A stretch of DNA of 64,000 nt, taken from the NCBI RefSeq assembly GCF_022869005.1, contig NZ_JALIEA010000006.1, forward strand, positions 81,050 to 145,049. Reading direction: 5' to 3'. Each line of letters opens with the position of its first letter. Positions within the stretch are counted from its first letter, which is position 1. Both the position numbers and the translations under genes were made by a program. The stretch is from Corynebacterium kalidii. GTDB lineage: Bacteria > Actinomycetota > Actinomycetes > Mycobacteriales > Mycobacteriaceae. Below are positions 1 to 8,318 of this stretch, piece by piece. Under the pieces are notes generated by a model. That model had not been told where the DNA came from. It did not search any database and saw only the letters and a program-made list of their open reading frames with translations.

Positions 1-523
1 CTTCGTGGGTCAGGTCCATCAGGTTGTCCAGGACGAGCTGGTAGTTGCAGGCAGCGGCGATGGTTCTTCCGTCGCCGGTCCAGTCGGGGTGCGTCATCTG
101 GTGCATGTCGGGTACCAGGGCGGGATCGGCGAGGGTGGGGTCACCGAGCCAGATCCACACGTAGCGGTACTTCTCGACCACCGGGTACGAGGGGACGGCA
201 GCCGAGGGGTTCAGGGTCTCCTGGGCAGGCATCGCGGTGCACCGGCCGGCGGAGTTGTACTGGAGCCCGTGGTACGGGCACTGGATGCCGTCCCGTCCCA
301 CGAGCTTGCCCTTGGACAGCGGGGCGAGGCGGTGCCAGCACGCGTCGGCCAGCGCGACGGCGCGGCCGTCCTGGGTGCGGTAGAGCGCGAGGGGTTTGTT
401 GGCGACTGTGCGGGCGGTGATCCCCTTGGCGGTCACTTCGTGGTCCCATGCGGCGGCGTACCAGGCGTTGAGCGGGTGCGAGAGGATCTTGGCGGTCGTG
501 GCGGCGGTGGACGGTGCTGTCAT
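1..523 (-). CDS. vanA: Vanillate O-demethylase oxygenase subunit, 5' part (VanA)
   Basis: Only the first 174 codons are in the window; the gene runs off the left edge. It encodes the Rieske-type terminal oxygenase that demethylates vanillate to protocatechuate with a VanB reductase. The Rieske 2Fe-2S ligands are visible as CWH at residues 62-64 and CPYH at 82-85. The segment DNLMDLTHE at the truncated end is the start of the mononuclear iron site typical of VanA. The ATG at 523 is preceded by a palindromic operator and faces a PadR-type regulator, which matches the known vanR/vanABK arrangement of C. glutamicum. A related aryl-O-demethylase is possible, but the context favours vanillate. Confidence 0.88.
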   Translation of the reverse strand, partial: MTAPSTAATTAKILSHPLNAWYAAAWDHEVTAKGITARTVANKPLALYRTQDGRAVALADACWHRLAPLSKGKLVGRDGIQCPYHGLQYNSAGRCTAMPAQETLNPSAAVPSYPVVEKYRYVWIWLGDPTLADPALVPDMHQMTHPDWTGDGRTIAAACNYQLVLDNLMDLTHE

Positions 524-552
524 GATGAGGCTCCAGGAACGAATGTCTAGGC

Positions 553-576
553 GACTATCTAAGTCGATAGATAGTC
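553..576. promoter_or_regulatory. Palindromic operator between vanA and vanR
   Basis: A perfect inverted repeat with 9-bp arms (gactatcta / tagatagtc) and a 6-bp spacer lies 30 bp upstream of the vanA start and 120 bp upstream of vanR. PadR-family repressors bind such dyads, so this is the likely VanR site controlling vanA and perhaps vanR. Binding itself is inferred. Confidence 0.75.
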
Positions 577-697
577 AGTGTCGTGCATCACAAACTAAGT
601 GCTTTTGTGGGGTAAGTCAAATGGTGGGGTGCGGGGGTCGTCGCGTCCCGGCGGCGGTGTGCTTGGGATTGTGTGACCGGTGGGGTACAACGGGGGC

Positions 698-1345
698 GTG
701 ACCTTAAGGAACGCGCTGCTTGCACTGCTGTCTTCCGGCCCGATGACCGGGTACGACGTGGCGAAGAGGTTCGCGTCGTCGGTGGGCTTCCTGTGGCATG
801 CGGCGAACTCGCAGATCTACCCGGAACTGCGCAGGCTCGAGAAGGAGGGGCTGCTGGACACCCGGGAGGTTCCCTGGGGGTCCAAGGGCGTCACCAAGAC
901 CGAGTACTCCATCAACGACCTGGGATTGACGGCACTGCGTGAGTGGCAGGCCGAGCCCATCGTCTACGTTCCGGACCGTGACCCCGCCCGGCTGAAGGCG
1001 GCCTACTTCGAGATGGCTGCGCCAGGGGTGGCGGAGAACAACTTGAGGGAGCACATCTCCCACTTCGAGGCCCAGCAGTCCCTGGCCCGGGACGAGCTCA
1101 ACCGGATCGACGCCGGAACCAGCCCGAACCTGGTCCGGCGACTGGCGAGGACCCCGGAGGACAGGCACTGCGAGACCATCGCGTTCAAGCGGTTCGCCTA
1201 CGAGGGGAGGGTCGCCAGAGCGGAGATGGAGATCGCCTGGGCCCGACAGGGGCTGGAGTTACTGCGGGAGCTCGGCGCTGCCGCGGACCCTGTCGTTGGT
1301 GACGGTGACGGCCCCGGTCCGTCGGATGACGCCAGTCGGGAGTGA
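698..1345 (+). CDS. vanR: PadR-family transcriptional regulator (VanR)
   Basis: A 215-residue PadR protein. The N-terminal winged helix begins TLRNALLALLSSGPMTGYD and continues through SQIYPELRRLEKEGLL, both classic PadR signatures. The C-terminal part is the longer helical dimerisation domain of the Vir_act_alpha_C type. The GTG at 698 is chosen because family members start directly at this motif; an in-frame GTG at 680 would add six residues. Divergent placement next to vanA and the dyad between them point to a repressor of vanillate demethylation relieved by vanillate, as described for C. glutamicum VanR. Confidence 0.85.
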   Translation: MTLRNALLALLSSGPMTGYDVAKRFASSVGFLWHAANSQIYPELRRLEKEGLLDTREVPWGSKGVTKTEYSINDLGLTALREWQAEPIVYVPDRDPARLKAAYFEMAAPGVAENNLREHISHFEAQQSLARDELNRIDAGTSPNLVRRLARTPEDRHCETIAFKRFAYEGRVARAEMEIAWARQGLELLRELGAAADPVVGDGDGPGPSDDASRE

Positions 1346-1386
1346 GCCGGTCCCCGTCGTGACCGCTGTGGTCTGTGCGCCGCAGA

Positions 1387-1944
1387 TCAGGCGTGTCCGC
1401 GCTCATCGACGGGAAGGCTCCGGTAGGCCTGCCACGCGGCCGAGAGTTCGCGTCGGGATCCGGTCAAGTTGGCCTGGTGCCAGGCACGCGTGAAGCGGTT
1501 GTACTCGAACTGGGCGTCGATGTCGGTCGGTGCCGGGTCGCGGGTGGCCCGGTAGTGGTCGAGGGCGTCCTGCAGTGTCTGGGTACCGTCGGTGCGGGAG
1601 AAGAACCCACGCATCGCGGCATCGAAGCGGAAGGACGTGCCGACCTGCTCGACGAACCAGGCACGTACCGGCTGGCTGCACCGCTGCCCCGCGGGAATCA
1701 CGGTCGCTGCGGTCAGCGGCCCGGAAAGCTGTGGCGTCGACGGCCGTCGTGTCGACGTCGGTTCGGTGAAGGGGGCGCCGTCCAGGGCGGCGGCGATACG
1801 GGCGGAGAGGATGTCCTTGCTCCCGGTGGAGCGGATACCGAGTGCGCGGGCGGCGTCGGCGAGTTCGTCCTTCAACCAGTACCAGCGACGGAACTCAGCA
1901 CCGCTGAGCGAGGCATCGAGCGTGGGGCGCGCGGAGTCGTCCAT
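1387..1944 (-). CDS. DUF6434/SAP-like domain protein
   Basis: A 185-residue soluble protein convergent with vanR. The first 60 residues (DASLSGAEFRRWYWLKDELADAA then ALGIRSTGSKDILSARI) resemble a SAP-like helix-hairpin module that may bind nucleic acid. The second half, with the segments MRGFFSRTDG and LDHYRATRD, resembles the DUF6434 domain often joined to it. The ATG at 1944 is taken as start; an upstream start at 1992 would add a low-complexity leader. No catalytic motif is visible and the function is unknown. Confidence 0.6.
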   Translation of the reverse strand: MDDSARPTLDASLSGAEFRRWYWLKDELADAARALGIRSTGSKDILSARIAAALDGAPFTEPTSTRRPSTPQLSGPLTAATVIPAGQRCSQPVRAWFVEQVGTSFRFDAAMRGFFSRTDGTQTLQDALDHYRATRDPAPTDIDAQFEYNRFTRAWHQANLTGSRRELSAAWQAYRSLPVDERGHA

Positions 1945-2110
1945 GGTGCTCCAGGCTACCGTGGCCCGGTTCGGCCCGGTTCGGCCCGGCATCGCCAGGC
2001 ACGGTGTGGTACCTGACGGTGAATATTTAGCACGCCGGATGGACCGGCGAAGTCGCTAGAATCGACCCGGTCACACCGCCAGCACACCGCCAACACACCG
2101 GAGGACCACC

Positions 2111-2905
2111 GTGAAGCTCCCGAAGCCTTTCTCCCGTCGTCATGCCGACGCCTCCACTCCGGTCGACCCTGTGCGGACCCAGGCCCCCGAGGTCGGCGAC
2201 GATGAACTGTCCCCCGAGTCCAGGGAAGCACTCAAGGGGATCGCGGACCTCGACGAGCCGGAGGGGAAGCTCGCCCGCCAGTTCTTCAAGGCCGTGGACA
2301 AGGCCTCCGAGATCCAGGCCCCGGCGATCGAGAAGTACGTCGGCTACATCCGGCAACGGCACGGCAGGAAGTCCGTCGACCGGCAGCAGAAGGTCATCGA
2401 CCGTCATTTCCGGACCTTGGCGACCGGCACCGGCGCCGGGACGGGTGCGCTGGCGTTCTTCCCCGGAATCGGGACGCTGCTCAGCATGGGGGCAGCGAGC
2501 GGGGAGGCCCTCGGCGTCGTGGAGGTCTTCGCCCTGTACACCCTGTCCAGTGCGCGGCTGCGGGGAATCGACATCAGCCACCGGGAGGCACGTCGACGCC
2601 TGATCCTGTTCAGCATCGCCGGCGCCGCCGGCAACGAGGCGGTCTCGGCGGCCTCGGGAGCGAAGGGTGTCAAGGGGCTCCGGAAGCTCGGTAGTGCCAG
2701 CGACGCGGAGAAAAGGACCATCAACTCACGGCTGGGACGTATCGCCTTTCGGCAGTTGCGCCGACGCATGGCGGGTGCGGCCTTCGCGAAGATGCTGCCC
2801 CTCGGGGTCGGGGCGGTGCTGGGTGCGCGGGCGAACCGGAAGCTGGCGCACATGATGATCCGCCACACCCACGCCGTGCTCAGTGACACGGGGAAGCGCG
2901 GCTGA
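2111..2905 (+). CDS. Conserved hypothetical protein with a glycine-rich hydrophobic core (EcsC-like)
   Basis: A 264-residue protein that starts at GTG 2111 after the ribosome site ggagg. Residues 1-100 are charged and probably soluble. Residues 100-150 form a Gly/Ala-rich hydrophobic stretch (TGAGTGALAFFPGIGTLLSM), and a second hydrophobic region lies near 220-245, followed by a basic end. The pattern resembles EcsC-family proteins, which carry a similar glycine-rich membrane-associating segment, but the match is by eye only. It stands alone between convergent and downstream genes. Confidence 0.5.
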   Translation: MKLPKPFSRRHADASTPVDPVRTQAPEVGDDELSPESREALKGIADLDEPEGKLARQFFKAVDKASEIQAPAIEKYVGYIRQRHGRKSVDRQQKVIDRHFRTLATGTGAGTGALAFFPGIGTLLSMGAASGEALGVVEVFALYTLSSARLRGIDISHREARRRLILFSIAGAAGNEAVSAASGAKGVKGLRKLGSASDAEKRTINSRLGRIAFRQLRRRMAGAAFAKMLPLGVGAVLGARANRKLAHMMIRHTHAVLSDTGKRG

Positions 2906-3011
2906 CGCTGCCGACGTTCCCGCACACCCTGTGGGCCGGCCGTCTGCGGGATACAGTTCTGGGTGGCCGGTCGCACCGGCGGCCGGACTCTCCCCGGAAG
3001 GACACCCCTCA

Positions 3012-3890
3012 ATGCGTCGATTCACCCGTATCCCCTACATCACCGGCGTTCTCGCCACCTGCCTGCTGTCGTCCGCGGCCGTCGGTCCCGCCGCAGCGGC
3101 CGGCGAGGCTGCGCCGGCCTCCACCACGGTGGTCACCTACGGCGACTCCTACACCGCCAACCCCAGCCAGGTCGTCGGCGTGGCGAACCAGTACGAGGAG
3201 CTCAAGCCGTTCCTCGCCGACTACCCGAGGACCGGCCGACTGGCGTCGGGCAAGGAGTGCCTCCAGGCCCCGGACAACTGGCCGCGTCTGCTCCGGGACA
3301 GGGGAGTGGACGTGCGTGACTGGTCCTGCACCGCGCAGACGTCCCGCACGATGCTCGACCGGATCGACGCCAGCATCGCCGCCGGCGACCTCACCGCCGA
3401 CACCGATACGGTGATCTTTCCCGTCGGGCTGAACAACTTCGGCCCGTGGGGACAGAAGGACGGTGTCGACGTCACCGACGTCGATGCGGTGCAGGACGCG
3501 TACCGGGCGGACATGCGTGAAGCGGCGCGCCGGGTCCGCGCCGTCGCCCCGGGCGCCTCGCTGGTGGTCGGCGGGATGCCGCAGATCGGCGACGGCGACC
3601 GGTACTGCGTCGTCAACGTGGTGCCGGACCGTCCCGCGGGTCTGTCGGTGCCGTACCTGGCGACGGCCGAGAGCGCGGTGCAGACGATGCAGCGGCAGTC
3701 CGCCGCGGAGATCGGGGCGAGGTTCGTGGACCTGAAGGCCGCCAGCCGGGGCCACGACTCCTGCGCCCCGGACGCCGAGCGGTACATCGCCGGTCTCGTC
3801 GACACCACCACGCCGGACTACAAGATGATCATCCATCCCTCGCAGGCCGGGCAGCGGTTCATCGCCGAGCAGCTGGGGGCGGTGGTGTAG
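3012..3890 (+). CDS. Secreted SGNH/GDSL-type hydrolase
   Basis: A 292-residue exported esterase or lipase-like enzyme. Residues 1-36 form a Sec signal peptide (RRFTRIP, hydrophobic core, cleavage after PAAAAG or nearby). Block I with the catalytic serine is TYGDSYTANPS. The central FPVGLNNFG may carry the oxyanion asparagine. The C-terminal block MIIHPSQAGQRF holds the catalytic histidine, with Asp three residues or so before it in TTPDYK. The two cysteine pairs fit disulfides in an exported protein. The substrate is unknown; actinobacterial relatives hydrolyse lipids or cell-envelope esters. The start at ATG 3012 gives a sound signal peptide; frames reading upstream lack one. Confidence 0.82.
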   Translation: MRRFTRIPYITGVLATCLLSSAAVGPAAAAGEAAPASTTVVTYGDSYTANPSQVVGVANQYEELKPFLADYPRTGRLASGKECLQAPDNWPRLLRDRGVDVRDWSCTAQTSRTMLDRIDASIAAGDLTADTDTVIFPVGLNNFGPWGQKDGVDVTDVDAVQDAYRADMREAARRVRAVAPGASLVVGGMPQIGDGDRYCVVNVVPDRPAGLSVPYLATAESAVQTMQRQSAAEIGARFVDLKAASRGHDSCAPDAERYIAGLVDTTTPDYKMIIHPSQAGQRFIAEQLGAVV

Positions 3891-3912
3891 AAGGTGTTTC
3901 CCGGACGGGGCG

Positions 3913-4305
3913 TCACGCCTCGTCGGGAAGCTCGTCGAGCTGGGTCAGGAACTCCTCGGCGTACGCGACCCGGGTCCGCAGCTTCTCGAGGCGCTCACCG
4001 GTCTGTGAACGGACGTCCGCGATGAGCTGGCTGGCGTGTTCCTTGTCGGCTGGGGTGGCATCTGTCGAGGCGAGGGTGTCCACGGCGCGGAGGAAGACAC
4101 CGATCTCCTCCAGTGTGAAATCCAGCGGCTTCATGCGGCGGATCAGCAGGATCCGTTCCACGTCCCCGTCGCTGTAGAGGCGGAAGCCGCCTGCGCTACG
4201 GCCGGACGGGCTGACGATTCCTAGTTCGTCGTAGTGGCGCAAGGTGCGGATCGACATGCCTGTGGCGTCGGCGACCTGGCCGATCTTGCTGCCGTGTACC
4301 GCCAT
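3913..4305 (-). CDS. MerR-family transcriptional regulator
   Basis: A 130-residue MerR protein. The N-terminal helix-turn-helix and wing are clear: IGQVADATGMSIRTLRHYDE, then RLYSDGDVERILLIRRMKPL, followed by the long dimerisation helix. There are no cysteines in the C-terminal part, so it is not a typical metal or SoxR-type sensor. It is divergent from the sulP gene, with a perfect dyad in the promoter gap, so it probably controls that transporter by promoter distortion. Confidence 0.85.
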   Translation of the reverse strand: MAVHGSKIGQVADATGMSIRTLRHYDELGIVSPSGRSAGGFRLYSDGDVERILLIRRMKPLDFTLEEIGVFLRAVDTLASTDATPADKEHASQLIADVRSQTGERLEKLRTRVAYAEEFLTQLDELPDEA

Positions 4306-4370
4306 GTCCGCTCCCTCTGCCGTCCTGCCACGGGGCGCTGTCAGCGCACCGGGATTGCCTCCGGGAAACC

Positions 4371-4385
4371 CTACCGTTACGGTAG
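4371..4385. promoter_or_regulatory. MerR-type operator upstream of sulP
   Basis: A perfect 7-1-7 inverted repeat, ctaccgt-t-acggtag, lies about 85 bp before the sulP start and 65 bp before the merR start. MerR regulators bind such dyads inside an over-long promoter spacer; a possible -10 (taatgc) lies just downstream at about 4395. The regulator assignment is inferred from adjacency. Confidence 0.7.
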
Positions 4386-4469
4386 AGTTCGCTCTAATGC
4401 TGATTTCACTATGTCTCGCCAGGTCGTCTGTCTCAGCGGGCCTGGACCCACTATTCTCGGAGGTTCTTC

Positions 4470-6026
4470 GTGACCCAATCTACCACTGAGTCTGGCGCCG
4501 ACCAGGCCACGCGATCCGACCCGCCCGCCCCGACCGGGGTCGTCGCCTCGTTCCGCTACGCGTTCAGTTCACTTCCGCGCCTGCGCACCGAAGTACTCGC
4601 CGGGCTGGTCGTCGCACTCGCGTTGATCCCGGAAGCCATCTCGTTCTCCATCCTGGCCGGTGTGGATCCCAGGGTCGGGCTGTTCGCCTCCTTCACGATG
4701 GCGGTGACCATCGCCTTCACGGGCGGACGGCCGGCGATGATCTCGGCGGCCACCGGTGCCGTCGCGGTGGTGATCGCGCCGGTCGCCCGCGACCACGGCA
4801 TGGACTACTTCATCGCCACCGTCCTGCTCGCGGGCGTCTTCCAGGTCGCCCTCAGCGTGCTCGGGGTCGCCAAGCTGATGCGCTTCATCCCCCGCTCGGT
4901 GATGATCGGCTTCGTCAACGCCCTGGCGATCCTGATCTTCACCGCCCAGCTTCCCCACCTGCTCGGCGTGCCTTGGCTGGTCTACCCACTGGTGGCGGTC
5001 GGCCTGGTCATCATGGTCGGTTTCCCGAAGCTGACCACGGTGATCCCCGCCCCGCTGGTCGCGATCGTCCTGATCACCGTCGTGGTCGTGGTCAGCGGTT
5101 GGAGTGTGCCCGACGTCAGCGACCAGGGGGAGCTCCCCGACAGTCTGCCCGGCCTCTTCGTCCCCGACGTCCCGCTGAACCTGGACACCCTGACGATCAT
5201 CGCGCCCTATGCCCTGGCCATGGCGCTCGTGGGCCTGATGGAGTCACTGATGACGGCGAAGTTCGTCGACGACATCACCGACGTGCACTCCGACAAGACC
5301 CGGGAAGGCTGGGGGCAGGGTGTCGCCAACATCGTCAGCTCCCTGTTCGGTGGCATGGGAGGGTGCGCCATGATCGGACAGACCATGATCAACGTGCGTT
5401 CCTCCGGCGCCCGCACCCGCCTGTCCACCCTGTTGGCGGGAATCTTCCTGCTGATCCTGGTCGTCGCCCTCGGTGACATCGTCGGGCTGATCCCGATGGC
5501 GGCCCTCGTCGCGGTGATGGTCATGGTGTCGGTGGGCACCATGGACTGGCATTCCCTACGGACCTTGCCGATGATGCCGCTGAGTGAGACGGCCGTGATG
5601 GTGGTGACCGTGGTTGCGACCCTGGCCACCCACAACCTGGCCATCGGCGTGGTGCTCGGCGTCGTCACGGCGATGATCATGTTCGCCCGACGGGTCGCCC
5701 ACCTGGTGAGCGTCGAGAAAGTCGCGGAACTCGACACCGACCACGACGGCGCGATCGGCACCCGTACCTACCGGGTGCACGGGCAGTTGTTCTTCGCCTC
5801 CAGTAATGACCTCGTCTACAGCTTCGACTACACCGACCCGGCCGAACACATCGTCATCGACCTGACGGAGGCCGACGTGTGGGACGCCTCCACGGTCGCC
5901 ACCTTCGACAGCATCACCACGAAGTTCCGGGCACGTGGAAAGACCGTCGACATCATCGGTCTCGACGGCGCCAGCCAGGAACGCCTCGACCGGTTCTCGG
6001 GCCGGCTCGGCGGCGAGGGGGCGTGA
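4470..6026 (+). CDS. SulP/SLC26-family anion transporter with STAS domain
   Basis: A 518-residue inner-membrane permease. Residues 30-410 contain about 12-14 hydrophobic segments, including the SulP signature region LVVALALIPEAISFSILAGV. The C-terminal 100 residues (about 425-518) form a cytoplasmic STAS domain ending in the IDLTEADVWDASTVATFDSI helix-strand typical of the family. Members carry sulfate, bicarbonate, dicarboxylates or other anions; the substrate cannot be told from sequence. GTG 4470 follows ggaggttcttc. Control by the divergent MerR regulator is likely. Confidence 0.88.
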   Translation: MTQSTTESGADQATRSDPPAPTGVVASFRYAFSSLPRLRTEVLAGLVVALALIPEAISFSILAGVDPRVGLFASFTMAVTIAFTGGRPAMISAATGAVAVVIAPVARDHGMDYFIATVLLAGVFQVALSVLGVAKLMRFIPRSVMIGFVNALAILIFTAQLPHLLGVPWLVYPLVAVGLVIMVGFPKLTTVIPAPLVAIVLITVVVVVSGWSVPDVSDQGELPDSLPGLFVPDVPLNLDTLTIIAPYALAMALVGLMESLMTAKFVDDITDVHSDKTREGWGQGVANIVSSLFGGMGGCAMIGQTMINVRSSGARTRLSTLLAGIFLLILVVALGDIVGLIPMAALVAVMVMVSVGTMDWHSLRTLPMMPLSETAVMVVTVVATLATHNLAIGVVLGVVTAMIMFARRVAHLVSVEKVAELDTDHDGAIGTRTYRVHGQLFFASSNDLVYSFDYTDPAEHIVIDLTEADVWDASTVATFDSITTKFRARGKTVDIIGLDGASQERLDRFSGRLGGEGA

Positions 6027-6054
6027 CGCACGGGATCGGGAGTCGTCGGCGGGC

Positions 6055-6675
6055 TCAGCGGACACCGCATGTGTGCATGATTCCGATCCCCCGCAGAATC
6101 GCGTCCAACTGGGCGGCGAGGTCCGGTTCGGACCTGGCGGCGACCAACGGGAAATCGGCGAGTTCATTATGGGACCTGATCTCGTCGGTCGCGCTCGTCC
6201 ACCCCTCCTCCAGGAGCGACATGCTGCCGTAGAACCAGGCGAGGAGAAGATCGTGGGCGTCACGGGGATTGACGCAGGCGTCGGCGGTGAGGGCGAGGAT
6301 CGTCTCACTGAGGCGGAACGAGTGGGTGCCGAGAATCGGTTGGTGGCGCAGCAGCGAGAGTGTGCCTGGAACGGTCATCATCTCCTGGGCGCGCTGTGCG
6401 AGACTGAGGAAGGCGCAGTGCCGGCAGGTCGACGACAGCAGCTCCTCCGGGTGCAGCATGCCCAGACGCTCGTCCCCGAGGTCGTGCCAGATACGTGCCA
6501 ACGACGGGAAGTAGGTGTACAGCGCGTTCGTGGCGACCCCCACCTCGGTGGCGATCGCGCGTAGCGACACGCCCTCCAGGGAGCCCCGGTTACGCAGGAG
6601 CCGGTCACCTGCCCTGAGGATCATGTCCTGGTTGATGTCGCCGCGTGGGCCCCTCTTCGCCTGGTGATCCGCCAT
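6055..6675 (-). CDS. TetR-family transcriptional regulator
   Basis: A 206-residue protein. Residues 15-60 form the TetR helix-turn-helix (ILRAGDRLLRNRGSLEGVSL, then IATEVGVATNALYTYFPS). The C-terminal ligand domain is divergent. It has a C-terminal TetR_C-like ending (LDAILRGIGIMHTCG) and several cysteines. It lies convergent to sulP and upstream of, and co-oriented with, the lipoprotein gene. A TetR-like palindrome at 7285-7311 is a candidate target. Confidence 0.82.
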   Translation of the reverse strand: MADHQAKRGPRGDINQDMILRAGDRLLRNRGSLEGVSLRAIATEVGVATNALYTYFPSLARIWHDLGDERLGMLHPEELLSSTCRHCAFLSLAQRAQEMMTVPGTLSLLRHQPILGTHSFRLSETILALTADACVNPRDAHDLLLAWFYGSMSLLEEGWTSATDEIRSHNELADFPLVAARSEPDLAAQLDAILRGIGIMHTCGVR

Positions 6676-6733
6676 GGGGTGCTGTACGAAAACCTCTCCC
6701 GAATCGGTCGCGCACGGAGTTTACGGGTGCAGT

Positions 6734-7252
6734 CTACTCCTTGCAGACGTCGACGAGTGCGCTGCTGGACTCGTGGAGACTTTCCATGTGCGCCGTGATC
6801 TTGTCCTGCAGCGCCAAGGACGTGGCTTCTACCTCATCGACGGTCTGGAGGTACTCGCCTGAGTCGGGGTCGAGCTGGTGGAACGCCGCATAGGTGCTGA
6901 GGTCGGCCTCCGCGATGGTGGTCACGTACGCCTGGTACTCCTCTGCGAAACGGTCCAGAGCTTCCTTGACCTCGCTGTTCGAGACATCGTCCTGTGCGCG
7001 CTCGAGGGCCTCGGTGCCGGGGGCGAGTGTCTCGGCGTACACCTCGTTGAGGTCGATGTCTCCGCCCTGCGCGGCACTCTGTGCCTCAGCTTCAAGGTTG
7101 GTGTCCAGTGCGACCCTTGTTGCTGAGAGGGCGATGTTCGTCTGCAGGCATGCCTCGTGGACACTCTGCCCTCCGGAACAGGCGGCCAGGGGGAGTGTCA
7201 GTGTGACCGCGGCGCAGCCGACGCCGAAGATTCTGGCCCGGGTGGTGAGCAT
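6734..7252 (-). CDS. Secreted lipoprotein, unknown function
   Basis: A 172-residue protein with a lipoprotein signal peptide: a basic start (LTTRAR), a hydrophobic core and the lipobox PLAAC with the acylated Cys near residue 25. The mature part is acidic and mostly helical, with two further cysteines (ACLQTN and the C-terminal VCKE) that could pair. ATG 7252 is preferred because the site aaggaga sits nine bases upstream, whereas ATG 7261 directly abuts it. No known family is recognised. A surface or envelope role is inferred from the signal only. Confidence 0.7.
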   Translation of the reverse strand: MLTTRARIFGVGCAAVTLTLPLAACSGGQSVHEACLQTNIALSATRVALDTNLEAEAQSAAQGGDIDLNEVYAETLAPGTEALERAQDDVSNSEVKEALDRFAEEYQAYVTTIAEADLSTYAAFHQLDPDSGEYLQTVDEVEATSLALQDKITAHMESLHESSSALVDVCKE

Positions 7253-7284
7253 GGGGATCATTCTCCTTGTGTTTGTGAAGCTAT

Positions 7285-7311
7285 GTTAGTCTGTACAGTG
7301 TACAAATTAAC
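7285..7311. promoter_or_regulatory. Palindrome between the lipoprotein and small membrane protein genes
   Basis: A 27-bp imperfect dyad whose core is tgtaca-g-tgtaca, extended by matching outer gtta/taac. It lies in the divergent gap 33 bp before the lipoprotein start. Symmetry and size fit a TetR-type operator, and a TetR gene lies just beyond the lipoprotein gene. The pairing is inferred. Confidence 0.6.
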
Positions 7312-7357
7312 ACGGCATGCCCGTGGCAAGGAAAAGCGCGAGAGAGGGAGAGTTGCG

Positions 7358-7597
7358 GTGGAATCGATCATCATGGCGGTGCTGATGGGTGGGCTCGGAG
7401 GGCCGGCGCTGGCATGGGCGATGGCAACCCCGAAAAGCCGCAAGGCGCATGCCGAGCGTAAGGCGAGGTTCGAGGAGGGGCGCGGCTCGGATCCCGAGAA
7501 GCTTCCCGTCGGGCCACACAAACCTATCGTGACGAATGCCCTGTTCTGGGGTGTGGTCTATGCGGCCATCGGCTTCTTCCTGGGGACGTTGGTCTGA
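7358..7597 (+). CDS. Small membrane protein, unknown function
   Basis: A 79-residue protein starting at GTG 7358, seven bases after agggag. It has an N-terminal hydrophobic segment (IIMAVLMGGLGGPALAWAMA), a basic and polar middle (residues 25-55, rich in Lys, Arg and Glu) and a C-terminal hydrophobic segment (FWGVVYAAIGFFLGTLV). Two membrane spans with a cytoplasmic loop are likely. It faces the lipoprotein gene across a palindrome, so the two may be co-regulated. No family is recognised. Confidence 0.55.
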   Translation: MESIIMAVLMGGLGGPALAWAMATPKSRKAHAERKARFEEGRGSDPEKLPVGPHKPIVTNALFWGVVYAAIGFFLGTLV

Positions 7598-7632
7598 TCG
7601 CTGCGCGTACCGATGTTTATGTGGGGGCGCCC

Positions 7633-7797
7633 CTAGAGTACCGCCCACCCCAGGGCGCCCGCGGCGATCACCACGGCCCAGGCCGGGACCTTCCAGCTGT
7701 GGAGCGCCACGAACGCCGCGACGGCCAGTACCAGGGCGTTGACGCAGTTGCCGAGGATTCCGGTGGTGAACACCGGGTCGTAGAGTGCGGCGGCGAG
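7633..7797 (-). pseudogene. Duplicated 3' fragment of chrA
   Basis: This stretch matches the 3' end of the intact chrA gene at 13752-13916 without gaps, differing at about seven positions over the 168 bp of the full repeat (7630-7797 against 13749-13916). It keeps the last 55 codons and the TAG stop but has no start or upstream domain. It has the same orientation as chrA, and the pair brackets the transketolase cluster as direct repeats. It is a scar of recombination, not a functional gene. Confidence 0.88.
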
Positions 7798-8238
7798 CCT
7801 CAGTCGTTATCGGACAGGTGATGAGCGGCTGGCCGGCACTGATCTGGTGTTTCACCATTTCGTGGTGGTGTTGTTGGCTGATGTCTGGCACGCCAGGGTC
7901 ACTCGCCCCTCTTTGTCCTTGGGTCGATGCCTGGGTCGCTACACGGTGCTACGGATGACATCGGTCCCGTCGTGCAACAGCTGGACATGGACTATCCGGC
8001 TGTTGTTGACCCGTACCCGTCCGAAGGTTGGGTGACGTTTTCGCGCAGTGCGGACAGGTATTTGCGGGGTGCGGGGCATTCCGGGCGGGGGTCGGGCTTC
8101 ACCTCGAACAACCCAGGGTCGGGTCAGAGGTGAGTCCTGCCCGATGAGGTCCAGCGCGGTTGTTCGCTGGGGCGGTGGGCGAGTGTGTCACGGGGAGACC
8201 TGCACGGCCTTCGCTGCCGTGTGATCACGATGGGGAAA
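7798..8238. other. Intergenic region without a recognisable gene
   Basis: No frame here shows sustained codon bias or a recognisable domain. The composition looks like decayed DNA. It starts abruptly where the chrA repeat ends and stops at the operators before the transketolase genes. A short minus-strand stretch near 7940-8040 looks vaguely coding, but no family can be named. Confidence 0.5.
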
Positions 8239-8303
8239 GTTGACTGTTGACAATGATTGCGATCCAGGTCACACTGTACAGGTGCATTGTTAACAGTTGA
8301 CAA
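8239..8303. promoter_or_regulatory. Two GntR-type operator copies before the transketolase genes
   Basis: Two related sites are seen: gttgactgttgacaat at 8239-8254 and the near-perfect dyad ttgttaac-a-gttgacaa at 8287-8303, which ends 15 bp before the first start codon. The first overlaps a ttgaca that could serve as a -35. Similar words recur in the gap before the SDR and gntR genes, so the regulator at 13058 is the likely ligand. Confidence 0.65.
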
Positions 8304-8318
8304 CGAAAGGGACGGGTA

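Noticed and set aside
7940..8040. Possible IS481-type transposase fragment on the minus strand
   Set aside because: Resemblance is limited to a few residues and no catalytic motif is present.
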